64,000 nt of DNA, from positions 124,001 to 188,000 of the forward strand of contig JAQFWX010000029.1 of the NCBI GenBank assembly GCA_027605045.1, in the 5' to 3' direction. Below, piece by piece: positions 40,021-51,392 of the stretch (its first letter is position 1; each line of letters starts with the position of its first letter). The notes beneath the pieces are model-generated. The model did not search any database. It was not told the DNA's origin and was given only the letters and a program-made list of their open reading frames with translations. The position numbers and the translations under genes were made by a program. This stretch comes from Phallus indusiatus (taxonomy: Eukaryota > Basidiomycota > Agaricomycetes > Phallales > Phallaceae).

Positions 40021-40966
40021 TAGGTTCGGCCAAGCCCCTTTCACACTCCGACTCGAGCTCCGCAGGACCTTCGTAGAAGGGGCTTGGAGCAAAGTACATG
40101 GTTTTCAGGGGTAGCTCGTAGAGCTTCCAGCGGCCGCAGATTCAATTTTCAGCTTTAGACAATTAGGCACAAAATATAGATGACATATATATCTACAATA
40201 TCACTTACGAACAAATAGAACATTATTTTGTAAACTGTAGAGATTCTTACACGCGGAAGCAAATTAGTGGATGGTAAATCTCTCAAAATTTATGGTCTCA
40301 ATTTAACAGCAAATACTCGACCAAATCCTTTAAAAATTGGTTTAAAATTTTCAATATGATTCAAACTTAATTCTGATGACTTGAAGTAGTCACCGGCATT
40401 GAGTTTTGAATTGATTTTGAATTTTTTTAAGGAATTGTTGCATATCCTTTGCTGCTTACATGAGGCGAAAAGTGATACTGTCCACTAGTGTCCACTTATC
40501 GGTTTTCTTAGCGAAACTAACGCGACCAATGAGACGCGACCTAAACTGCAGTCACGTGACGTGCGCAAAGTGCAATTTTCGACAAAAACAGTTTACCGTA
40601 GCCTCAAACATCGTGCCGGTTACCAAATAATGTGCTTATAATATATTTAAGATATTATTAAAGAATGTGTTTTCTCAGAATTTTGAAATATTGATGCCGA
40701 GATGAGCTATAAGCTGCGAAAGTTCTGAGACCCTCATTTTCATTGTGTGATTGATTGTATGTTTTAATGCATATTTAATTTTCTGATTTGGCTTCCATAC
40801 TGTAGCCATACATCTCGAGTATCCGAAACCCAATTTTCATACAATTCGATGTTGTCGTTGTTGTTGCACGACAAAAAACGCTACCGGGACTTATCCTGTA
40901 TTTTGCTCCAAGCCCCTTCTACGAAGGTCCTGCGAGTCGGAGTATGAAGGGGCTTGGCCGAACCTA
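40021..40966. mobile_element. non-autonomous Mutator-like (MULE) DNA transposon with hairpin ends
   Basis: Both ends begin TAGGTTCGGCCAAGCCCCTT reading inward, and the terminal inverted repeats extend about 75 bases (40021-40096 and 40890-40966), with one 7-base gap and few mismatches. Exact 9-base target duplications (GGTTTAATA) flank the element, as expected for Mutator-like transposases. Each terminal repeat is itself a hairpin: CCAAGCCCCTT at 40030-40040 pairs with AAGGGGCTTGG at 40077-40087, and the right end has the same arms at 40908-40918 and 40947-40957. The interior of about 800 bases is AT-rich with no transposase frame, so movement would need a transposase encoded elsewhere. Confidence 0.88.
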
Positions 40967-40975
40967 GGTTTAATA
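40967..40975. repeat. right 9-bp target-site duplication
   Basis: GGTTTAATA, identical to 40012-40020. Confidence 0.9.
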
Positions 40976-41302
40976 ATCTTGTTCTTTTTCTTCACGCTCT
41001 CATCTTTCACTGGCAGCAGCGACGATATGCTCGAACAAAACTGCAAATTCCATATGATCCAAAATTTATTGCGTCATTTACGGCTGTTTCCATCAAATCG
41101 AAACGGCTTTGGATGTCCTAGACTGGTGGGGATCATGATGAATGTGAACGCCGCGGTCACTCATCCTTCTTGTTCCGGCTCCTGAAGGCCTGTACCCTGC
41201 GGTTTGAATAATCAAGCTGTGTTTGTGGCCGTTTCTAGCCTGAAATACACGCTTTCCTCATGATCTTTTAACCTCTGTTGTCACTACATACCTCATTCCC
41301 TA

Positions 41303-43260
41303 ATGGATAGAATCATCTCGAGAGATAATTTCAAGTCTAACCATACTTCCAAGGGGTCCCTACATCACGCTAATAAGTAAGCTTTTACATATCGCAGTCA
41401 TTTACCAGAAAAAAATGACTAACAAAGATTCAATGAAGTGTCTTAGAACCCGAAGCGCACCATCTATTGGCAGAAGATGATGGAGGTTCATCTCCAGTAC
41501 TTTCAGGATTCGAGTTATCGTCAAAAAATACGAAGTTTTGTCGACGGATGGTTTGCTGGATGCTCATCTCAATGGCTGAACGTATCTATATGTTTCAGGC
41601 TTTTCCATACTTACCAGAAGTTCGTACGCGTTTTGCATGTCTAATGTGAGCCATTCTGACGCCAGTGTGGAATTTAGTTCATTGAGGAGACAGGTGCAAC
41701 TGGTGGAAATCCGGCAAACGTTGGTTATCTAGTAGGCATAGTTGTCAGTTTTTTTTTTCATCTTTTCACTGTCATAGTCATCTGCTAATGAATGGGAATG
41801 AATAAAGGAAACTGCGTATTCTATAAGCGGAGGTCTATTCATCCTTCAATGGGCTCGACTCAGCGACAAGATCGGAAGAAAACCCGTGTTTCTTTTAGGC
41901 CTAACCGGCGTTGCTCTTTCGGCACTCTGCTTTGGGCTATCGACATCATTTCATGCGATCGTTCTGAGTAGAATTCTCCTAGGAGTTTTAAATGTAACAG
42001 AGACTGTTCTTCGAAGTTCGATGGGTGATGTTTTGACGGAGGACGATTTTGCCCGTGCGGTCGCGTGGCTTCCTGGCGTATGGTGTATTGCTGCAACGGC
42101 AGGGCGAGTACCGTCTATTAAATTTTCAACGCTATGTATTTGCTTACATACAGGGTATAGTCCGTTAATAGGTGGATCACTCTCATACCCTTATGAAACA
42201 TTCCCGGACATGTTCGGCGAAATTGAGCTATGGATCTCGCATCCTTTCCTTCTACCCAATGTTGTTGTTATTGGAATTACAGTCATTATAATTATCGTAA
42301 TTTATAATTATTTCGAAGAAGTAAGTCCTAGGCAAATTGAATCATTCCCAGATATAATTTTGTTCTACAGACTCTTCCAACCTTAAAAAAATTCGATTTT
42401 TCTTTGGAAGCGTATGCTTTACAAGAAAGTGAATCTATTTCGCCAAGAACTTCTCTCGGGCATCAAGGACCACCTCCATCTATCCTATCACTCCTTGATC
42501 GACGACTGATCCTCCTCCTCTCAACGGGCATGATCAACACCTTTCTTGATGCCTCATTCGGAGCAACTCTCCCAGTGATCCTGTCAACACCAGTCGAAAC
42601 TGGCGGTTTCGGACTCTCATCGTCGCAAATTGGGATAGCTATTGCTCTAGCGGGAACTATATCAGGCTCTTTGATGATCTTTGCTTTCCCCTTTCTGCGC
42701 TCTCTAATAGGAAACAAAAATCTGCTACGTTTAGGGTTTTGTGGCTATATCGGTGCATTTTCTGTTTTTGCGTGCATCAGGGTTTTGAACCGTACTGCCG
42801 GTCCGAGTGGCGGTGTTCCTCCATGGGTATCATTACCTTTAGTGTTCTTGTTTTACATTTTGGCGCTAATGATCTCCAGTAAGTACATAGTTCATTAACA
42901 GCGGTGTCTTTTTATTCGGAAAATAATAATAATTTACAGATTGCTTAACACTACTCTTGGCGAATGGAACTCGTGCTGACACCCTAGGCGCAATCAATGG
43001 ACTTTCCCAGACAATGTCATTTGTAGCGCAAGCGCTGGGTCCTATAAGCGGAGGAACTCTATTATCTCTTTCTTTTGAGAAACAATACCTAGGTCAGTGT
43101 GTTTATACCTGCTGACATGAACCAACATCCTAATGACGCTCTGGTAGGTGGCAACCTTGTATACTATATCTTGTCTGTAATAGCTTTGTTCGGATTTTTC
43201 ATCGCCAAATTTATTCCCTTGATACCAACTCAAATGACAAGAGACTCAAGATCTATATGA
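41303..43260 (+). CDS. MFS transporter (TCR/Tet-like)
   Basis: A 12-helix major facilitator. Exon 1 (41303-41376) splices to an acidic N-terminus NVLEPEAHHLLAEDDGG containing a dileucine (HHLLAEDD) typical of fungal transporters sorted to the vacuole or endosome. Membrane exons follow: VCWMLISMAERIYMFQAFPY, then FIEETGATGGNPANVGYLVG, and the loop 2-3 motif LSDKIGRKPVFLLGLTGVAL. Next are SRILLGVLN, GYSPLIGGSLSYPYETFPDM (across an intron near 42113), and a central loop. The C-terminal half includes ISNCLTLLLANGTRADTLGA, then INGLSQTMSFVAQALGPISG, a strong TCR/Tet signature. The stop is at 43258-43260 after TRDSRSI. A Mutator-like element ends 336 bases upstream of the ATG, so it could affect the promoter. 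Substrate unknown. Confidence 0.87.
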
Positions 43261-44163
43261 ACATCACGCAGCACTGAAATATTTATACATGTTTGTTTTT
43301 ATACTCACTATGTACACAATAATAATAGAATATATATTTATATCGTTTTATTGAATGTAGTGATAGGCACGCGGATTTTAGGTTTATATTGAATTTACAC
43401 AAACTATCACTCGTTCCCCAGTCCACTTCCATAGCGGATAATAACTTAAAGTAACTAAAGAAGTGTATTTGTAAAAAGCTCCGGGTCTTTGGGCGTGATG
43501 ACTGGGAGGGTACTATGTAACAGCGACCCAAATGACCGCTACTCAGAGAATGCCCAACCCACGCCGAAGATGGCAGTATGGCTGCAGACATGATGCTCGC
43601 GAACAAACTCTCAAATGCGCTGTTACATAACCCAGAAGGATGAAATCGGGATGGGGATAGAAAAAATTTATCGCGATATGTTTCTGATTGTCGTTATGTG
43701 CATGAGTACAAGGAAGAATGGTTGATTCGAGTTAGTCTGATATGTGATGATTGATGATTGGGTTGAAACAACGCGCTCGCACCTCTCATCGTTGTGAGAC
43801 CTGCGCCTATAGTGTTACTTATAGGTATGTCGGGGATCCTTTATTGTGTACTTGGTGGGCGATATTATTCTCAAATAGAAAATATGCAGACAACGCTACA
43901 AAGAAGTATATATACTTTTGGACGATTTTGAGTTCTTTATGAGACCGTAATAATCATTCAGGGACAAATGACAATTGTTTAATAATATAATGAACGTCGC
44001 AACGATCATTAAATCTGACCGCTCAACTCAACTGCTGGGTATAGTATCCATTGGCAAAATTTTATTCAATCTAACAACCAAGTTACTTGATTAAAACTAC
44101 CGTATTTTCACCTTTCTAACTTTCCTCAGATACATAATCTGAGCAATTCAGAAACGTGTCATT
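43261..44163. other. intergenic, no gene supported
   Basis: A minus-strand frame of 107 codons (43283-43606) has no motif and no intron structure and is likely chance. The right end should hold the promoter of the membrane protein gene at 44164. Confidence 0.4.
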
Positions 44164-46100
44164 ATGGATGGTCTAAGTATGTTTGTTCGAGAAGAAACCA
44201 ACAACACTCGCATCATATACGAGCCTAGTGGGGCATGGAGCAGCGTTCCAAAATCAAGCTCTATCTTTCAAATTGGAAATATGGGAGCCCCCGTATCGTC
44301 CCTTTTGGCAACAGCTTCAAATGGCAGCGTTTCTTTCACTTTCGAGGGTATTCATTTTTCTCAGCCTAGTCAAGGTATTACCGGTAGAACTCACTTTTTA
44401 CATAAACCGTACTTCTCGCCAGGAACCTACATAGGGGCCTTCATATCATACGTAAATCCATCGAACATGCCCACGGAACCGAGAAACGTAGGGAGGTGTA
44501 GCGTAGATAATCAATTATTCGGCACGAGCACACCATCGTCGACCTCTCAAAATAATTGGCCGTTTTGTAGCAGCAGCGTCTTAGCGGATGGGATACACAC
44601 ATTCACCATGAATTTTTCAATGCCACAGTCAGTTCAAGTTAACTCACCTATGATCTATTTGGACTATCTTCTATTCGCTCCTTCTCCTACACACCACATT
44701 AACTCGACAGCTTCGGATGTATCAATCGTCATTGAGCCATCTGATTCATCTATAAAATACTCGGGCGATTTTGTTATAGAAAGTGATACGGACACTACCA
44801 GACTCTCAAATATTAATTCCCACAATGGGTCTATAACGGTTCCATTTTTTGGTACGTTGAGTTGCATTTCTTTCATTTTTTTTTCCAACAACTTCCTTGA
44901 ATTTGATCAGGCCAACAACTGACTTGGTATGGAGCCTACTCAACGTCCCTTCCGTCTGCCTTAGCATCGGCGGAGTATTCAATAGACGGAGGAACTCCCA
45001 TTCGATTCAGTTTCGGCGGTTTCAATGCTGATTCTACTTTACTCAATCAGCTTTTGTTCCAAACCGAAATTCTTCCACAAGGCTCTCATAAACTTGTAGC
45101 AACATACGTTAATGACGGTTCGCAGGCGCCCCTCAGTCTCTCTGCTGTGGTCGTACGGAACTTTAGCAGCACAACTAATGAACTAACGTCCACGCTTCCC
45201 TTCTCAACCAACTCTCCAGGCCAGTCCACTTCTACGGGGTTGCATAATCACCAGGGTGCAATAATTGGTGTTGTTATCGGTATCCTAGTTATTCTGATAA
45301 CAATTGGTGTTGTGCTCAGACGGCACCTCAAGGCGCGCGTTCCGCAATGCTTAAAGGCTCGTATGACCGGAATGAAGGAAGAGCAGCCTAAAGTGACACT
45401 TGTTCAAGACGAAGTATCGGTCTTCACCATTACACCCGACGCTTCCGAGATAATTTACATCGGACATATTCCCGAGACTAATGATAGCTTGCTGATACCA
45501 GACCGTAACGCAATTTTTTCTGAGCCGCCTTCAGCCGACCACGGCTCTACCGAAACATTAATAAACGCCTCGCGGTCGTATATAACCCATACTCCTACTC
45601 CTACCCCAACTCTGACACCTTTAAAAATTCCAAGACTCCCAGTTATGAATTTCCCCCAAAAAGTGACAACTCGCTTGGTCAATAATTCAGAGGCACAGAA
45701 GGACGTTTCTCAGAATCAGATTCGTCCTGCGAATGACGTCGAAGCTTCAAATATTCATCAAGGCAATCAACGCCGACCCTTACGACCCGCCTTTTCAGCT
45801 CGATATTCGGAAATTAGTGAGACAACTACTAGTAGGATTGCCCAGGCTAGGGCCGTTACTCTACGAGGACCGACAACTCGCGAACAACCGTCGAGAATGA
45901 ATCTCCAGGTATTGGTAAGTAGATGAGATGTGCGTGCGTGTAAATATATTGAAAATTGACATTTTTAGGACGATGAAGAGGTATATATGGATAGTGGTGT
46001 TCGTTTGGGTAGGCAGACTTTGATATATGATGAGACGAGTTCTGCAGAGTGGTCTTTGAGATCGAAAAGCCGTCAACCTCCTGTGTATAGTCATGACTAA
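44164..46100 (+). CDS. single-pass membrane protein with jelly-roll-like ectodomain
   Basis: A fungal type I-like surface protein of a family abundant in Agaricomycetes. The ectodomain has a repeated pattern. The first unit is IIYEPSGAWSSV, SVSFTFEG, NNWPFCSSSVLADGIHTFTM and YLDYLLFAPSP. The second is QLTWYGAYSTSLPSALASAE, then YSIDGGTPIRFSFGG and LPQGSHKLVATYV. An intron is likely at 44347-44421, splitting FEG, at the same place as in the paralogue at 55224, although the frame also stays open through it. A membrane helix (AIIGVVIGILVILITIGVVL) is followed by RRHLKAR and a 220-residue cytosolic tail rich in Ser/Thr/Pro. The last intron is 45915-45968 and the protein ends PPVYSHD. No clear signal peptide is seen. 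Function unknown; sensing or adhesion is only inference. Confidence 0.75.
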
Positions 46101-46104
46101 GGTC

Positions 46105-46390
46105 ACGATTAAAACTACGCGTACAATAACTCATGGTCAAACATACCAAAATCAAACACTATCTCGGAAATATGGGGGCACCCGTGTTATTCTTTTTGAA
46201 AGAATTTCATACCAATAACGAGACCGATTCCCTTACTTTTACTTTTACATTCAAGGGTATTTAATAAGCAATTAAAAAAATTCTGAAATGATTTGAACCT
46301 CCTTACTCACCGAACCGGTTTTTTCTGCGTTAGGATTTGAGATAATGATCGTGACCTCTGGGACTGACAGCGTCTGCCATATAAAATAAA
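46105..46390 (+). pseudogene. dead 5' fragment of a third membrane-protein paralogue
   Basis: The stretch matches the start of the gene at 55224 almost base by base: actacgcgtacaataactca against actacgcgtccgataactcg, ggtcaaacataccaaaatc against ggacaaacataccaaaatc, and the intron end gcgttaggatttgagataat against ctgttaggatctgacataat. Frameshifts after NIPKS and loss of the start leave no open frame, and nothing recognisable follows 46390. It is the relic of a tandem copy of this gene family, closer to the 55224 gene than to its neighbour at 44164. Confidence 0.75.
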
Positions 46391-46990
46391 GGACTTCTTT
46401 GCATTTGTATTTTTTGTCACGAGTGTAAAAAAGCTGTAAGCACGTACGGATTGGAAATTTCAAGATATTCTAAGCAATAAAGTAGACGCACGTTCAAACT
46501 TATATATCCAGAGTTCTTTGTTTCGGAAAGGCGAGTAACGTAAGAAAAATATTGATCTAAATTCGTGTTTCTGATGGAGATGAAAGGCGTCCATTACTGT
46601 CCATCAAACAGTTTTCTTGGCTACGAATGGGTTGATAGATGATCGAATTCGAAATGTTCGCGATGATATGTCGGAATAAGCCACCCACAAACTGCAGCGC
46701 TTCATATGACATTGGAGACACCAACAGTTACTTAGTTGAAAAATGGCTTGCTACGGTGACCGTGAATCGCTTCTGACGTCTTTAACCTTGCTAGATATAT
46801 ATACGCTTTAAAATATGTGGATGATATTATATCGATAAAGGACGAATTTCTCAGTACAGGGAAAAAACCCACTCATCCTGACTTGTTCAAACCCAATTTC
46901 TAACATTATGACTGCTGCGATACAGACAATTCTTCCGGTTCGAAATTGATTTACTTCCGTTTCTCATAACTTGTACATTGCAACTTGGTT
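46391..46990. other. intergenic, no gene seen
   Basis: AT-rich spacer with no motif that I can support; the right end precedes the F-box pseudogene. Confidence 0.4.
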
Positions 46991-47017
46991 GAACGCGGCA
47001 TTTGTGACAGTGTGACT

Positions 47018-47850
47018 ATGCTGTATCGCGGAGTTCTAAAGACGTTCACCGTCACTAGCACTGACAGCCCGAAAGTAACTGGTAAATATAAGAACCAGCC
47101 AATCTCTTACTCAAACGTACCCACGTTAAAACCGGAAATGCGCCAGATAGACCTCCCTTTCGAGCTTTGGGATGAGATTACTCATTTCGTCGGTCCAACA
47201 AACGATCTACTTTTCTTAGCACTCGTTTGTTGAGAGCTTGGCGTTATCGTTCTACCTCATCATATCCATTACCGGCGGATTCGTTGCAATATCTGCAAAA
47301 TAGACGTCTGGATTCATCTGGCTAAATATCCTCGTTGTGCTAGAGGTATCCAGTCTCTGGAAATCGTTGATGCAAGCGAAGACGACGTTCAACTCCCACC
47401 CATAGTGAGGTATACCATGCCCATTGGTGCGACCTCTTCGTCAATCATATCCTCGTTTCTTTCATCGCTTTTGCATATGATTTCCTTGGAAAGATTTGAG
47501 TAGACTTCTGCGCCGCTTGTACATATGCATGACGTTTCGCGTCTATTGGTGGACAGAGCCATGTCTTTACGTGCATTGGCGATTGTTTTTAGTTTTTTTT
47601 CAAATTGTGGACGAACGCAAGCATCTTTTTTAAGCTCTCTTCCGGTCAGTATATACCGTCCGTCCGTCGTATTTCTTCAATTCTAATCATTCACTTTACA
47701 CTCGCTAGTTGTGGAATTTATCCAATCTCACAAGAGTGATTTTGAGCGACATTTCCGATCCGGCACAGCACATGCTTATCCACAAATGTCCGCGTCAAGG
47801 TTCCAAGCTATGTACCAATACCGATTTCAGGACTAATCATACATATTTAC
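47018..47850 (+). pseudogene. F-box/LRR protein pseudogene with an in-frame TGA
   Basis: The frame starts MLYRGVLKTF and reaches an F-box core IDLPFELWDEITHFVGPTND, then LLFLALVC. A TGA stop follows (47231-47233), after which the same frame resumes as ELGVIVLPHHIHYRRIRCNI and WIHLAKYPRCARGIQSLEIV. That is the normal continuation of Agaricomycete F-box proteins, where an Arg (CGA) is expected. The most economical reading is a single CGA to TGA change. A later stop near 47500 and a downstream piece LWNLSNLTRVILSDISDPAQ (47709-47770) suggest more decay or an unrecognised intron. F-box proteins recruit substrates to SCF ubiquitin ligases; this copy should be non-functional unless the stop is read through. 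Confidence 0.65.
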
Positions 47851-47915
47851 ATACACATGGTAACAGTGAAAAAACGATCCGATCTCAATTGCCACTCATA
47901 TTTTTACTCAGGATA

Positions 47916-50900
47916 TCACTGCGCGCCAATAGCAATACCTGTAGCACCACAAAGCAAACCATAGGAAACCGTAAGGATCTGCGACATTGTGTACACGACC
48001 GCAGCAATCTCCGGGTCCACGATATCTGGCGACGCGAAGGGAGCTAAAATACCGCTAGTGTCGAAACAAACGTTTGAACCAAACGAGAGCCAGTCGGAAG
48101 TTTGGGGGTCGCTGTTTTGAAGTATCTCGGCGCAATCTGCAACAAGCCAGACTGCATTGATGACGCACTCCAAGATGGGAGACCCGTATTTTTGATAGCC
48201 GGAGTCTGTAATAAGAGCGTCGAGACCAGTCTTGATTATATCAGCTCCGGTCATTGCGTCGTTTAGGTCCAAGCCCCAGCTCGCTAATGAACTTGCCGCA
48301 GCTGAAGGGTAGTTGGGAGAAACGTAGATAAGGAAATTCCCGAATGCGAGGAGTGTGGCAATATTGGAAAGCTTCCCGTTTGCGGCTTTTTTCTTGTCGT
48401 TGACCCATGCTACGAACATGGCAGAAATTGTGGCGGCACAGTCGGTTGTTATTTCCAGTATGTCCAGCGTAGACAACGGTGGTTTAGCATCTGCCATCAA
48501 TGAAACGGGCTTGGTCGAGTTGTTGACGGCTAATAGTACCTGCTTGTTGGATACTACGTTCTGTTGCACTCCCGATCCTAGTAAACTCTGAAGAGTCGCA
48601 AAGTCTGGGGCGTTGATAAGGGCTGTCGTGGTAGAGTTATCGGGGAAGGGAACTTGTCCCGTCGCCAGTTTGAATCCAATGGTCGCGGGTATGGCAGCAA
48701 TGAGGCAAGTCAAATCCATGAAACTGAGACTATCGCCTGCCACTGACTTGTAGATACTTGAAATAACAGGAATATCGATGGTCGCATTGAGGCCGGCAGC
48801 TATGTCGGACACGAGGGTCTGAAAAATATTGAGAGCGCTCAGAATGAGATTTTCGGCAGAATTCAAAAGGACGTCTGCGAAGATCCCGAGCAGCTGTTTC
48901 ATAATCTGTGTAGGAGTAAGACTGAACAAATTGCCCATCAGAGCGCTGATTTGACTACCCATAGCCTGAAGTGCGGCCAGCTCTGATTGCCCAATTTGTG
49001 AGAGTCCAGACGCACCGGGCGCGGGTGGTGTATAGGAGGATGAAGCAGACCCCATGTTACTTTTCGTTTGGTAAAAGGCCCATGTCGACTGGGGCGAATT
49101 GCTCAAGTTACTGGAAGACTGTGCGGAAGCGGATTGCGATTGGATCGTTTGTCCAGGGTCGGGCAAACCAGCAAAAGAGTTGATTTTTGCTTCCAAGGTG
49201 GTAAAAGCGTTGGTAATCTTCGTCTCGAAAGAACTGATGCTGTTGATGGCTCGTTGCACGTAAATGTTGGCTATATTCTTTATAACCTTGTGGGTACGGA
49301 CGATGTCGCTCCAGTTGAAAAGGAAACCCAAGTACGCGATGAGGTCGTCGAATGCAACCTGGAGTTTATCAAAGACGAATTTGATTGCACCGGCAACTGC
49401 GCTGATGCAATTAACGACTACGGTGTACACTTCGCCGGCTATGGTGCAAATGAATTGCCATGCCTCTAGCATTTACACTGTGAGCCATCTATTCTTTTCA
49501 CCGGAATGTATTTATTAGCCACAGCCACACTTACCTCCTGCCTTTTGAACAATAAAATTAGTGACTTCGTCCCACTTTTGTTCCACCCATCCGAAAACAC
49601 TACCGGGGTCCAAGTTGATCCCCGCTATTGAAAGGGACACAACATTCTCTTTAACTGCAGCAACTTTCGGTGCCACTGCCGCATTTGCGACAGACTGGGA
49701 TCCCGCTATCGAACCGTCAGCAGGAAGAGAACCGGCAGCTTGGACGAGTTGTTGAATCGCGGCTGCTGCATTATTCTTATCGTCGGTAGACGCAGTGGAT
49801 GGTATGAGAGGATGCGTAGAACCATCGGCGGCGGTTACCTGCACGTTTCCGAGGTCGGTCCCCGATTGGATGGACGACAATCGTTGTATTGCGTTTGACA
49901 TCGGATTGATGTCCAGAAAGATCGAAGCGTTGCTTGCCAGCGTAACGCGGAAACACACCGCCGATAATGATTGTGTTTCTTGCACAACCGTCAGAACACC
50001 AGACGCATCGCAGGTGACGTTCACTGGCACCGTCGATGACAGAACATAGTAGACGTTGTCGACATATACTGGTACCGTGCTGGTAGATGTCAGAGTGACT
50101 GCTGTACCCGAAGCTGGCACACCGTTGTCTCCTAGAATCGTGATTGTCGACGTAAAGCTGTTATATTCGATCATATCGTCGATAGCAGTAGCGGGGAGAA
50201 GGATGCTTCGTTGTGTGTAGATGGTCGAAATTGGGTCCTGCGTCAACTGGACAAGCTGTTGTCCACTGGTGTGCGCGAACAAAACGTTGTTGCTATGGTT
50301 CAGGTTCAAATAGAACGCAAAGATCTCGACACCGCTAAGAAGGGGAGTGGGAGTGGACCAGGCTGATGAGGATCCTTCGCTGCCTGCAGGACAACTGGTA
50401 TGATATAGGTCCCCCTGGGCATTAACAGCCCAGACGGCTGTCGTGGAGTTGAATGTGGCTGCAGACAACTGCGAGGCTCCTGCAAAAACGCCTGTGGAGA
50501 TGACTTGAACCGAAGGCTTTCCATGCTGGTTGTCCGGAGTAAACACGTAAAGACCGGTGCTCCCAACAACGAAAAGATTGCTGACACCACTGCCGTTCAA
50601 TGCGGAAGCCATAGCAGAAGCACCCGTCGGCACTGGGAGTACTGCTGGAGTAGGGGCGACCTTTTGGTTGAAGTAGTTGTACTGAGGGGTGAAAAGCATT
50701 TCCTGCGTGGATGAAATTGAACCAAAGGTGTATATGCCGCCAACAAAGTCGCCAGTTCGTATACCTAGGCAGTTGGAGACTGACCCTGCGGAAAGGTCTA
50801 CAGCTAGGGTATGAGTGTACCATTGAGGAGAAGCTCCGGGGAGAATGTAGTAACGGTCAAGGAGTTTGAGAGGATCTCCCGGGGTGCGTATGATATCCAC

Positions 50901-51392
50901 GAAGCAGCATTCTGTAACAACGCTGACATCGGGACTGAACTGCAGCACCAGGATATCTGCTATCGTCAAGGGAGAGGGTGCGGTCTTTCTGGCAGCATCA
51001 AATGGTGCTGCAGTCCACGGAATACCACCTGCCCAAGCAGACGGATCAGCAGAGTTGCCGAGAGAATAGTGAAGGTGATCGGATCCTGAGACAGTGACAA
51101 CAAGGAAGACATCAAATGCCTGCGTTTGGGCATTTTGCGTAACGGAGAATGATTTGGCTGTTATAGCTGCACCTCCGTACTGGGAAGATAAAGCAGACGA
51201 TAAACTAAGTCTGGTCCAGCCGGTTGCAGTGTCCCTTTGTTCTCGAGTGACGTAGAAAATATTGTCGGTTCCAATAGAGAAGAAAAGCGCATCACCAGTA
51301 GTCGCTTGAAGGACTTCGAACGCGGAATCGGGTGCCATAACGTCCGCATGCTTTTGATTCTTCATGAGTTCAGAGTCGGAGGTGAGTTGCAT
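47916..51392 (-). CDS. large intron-poor protein: propeller-like N-terminus plus hydrophobic helical C-terminus, unknown family
   Basis: Two frames of 625 and 518 codons join through one intron (49466-49534): exon 1 is 49535-51392 and exon 2 is 47916-49465, giving about 1135 residues. Phases match at the junction (ending QKAGG, continuing EAWQFICTIAG). Residues 1-450 contain repeated short beta motifs such as ALFFSIGTDNIFYVTREQ, GLYVFTPDNQHGKP, AVWAVNAQGDLYHTS and NNVLFAHTSGQQLVQL, spaced like blades of a sugar-binding-type propeller. Exon 2 begins with amphipathic and hydrophobic helices (VVVNCISAVAGAIKFVF, LGFLFNWSDIVRTHKV) and has further hydrophobic stretches (LTCLIAAIPATIGF). No signal peptide or kinase, protease or nuclease motif was seen. 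One intron in 3.4 kb is unusual in this window. Its divergent partner lies at 52244. A membrane-active or defence role is a guess only. Confidence 0.8.

Noticed and set aside
43283..43606. 107-codon minus-strand frame
   Set aside because: AT-rich chance frame with no motif between two well-defined genes.
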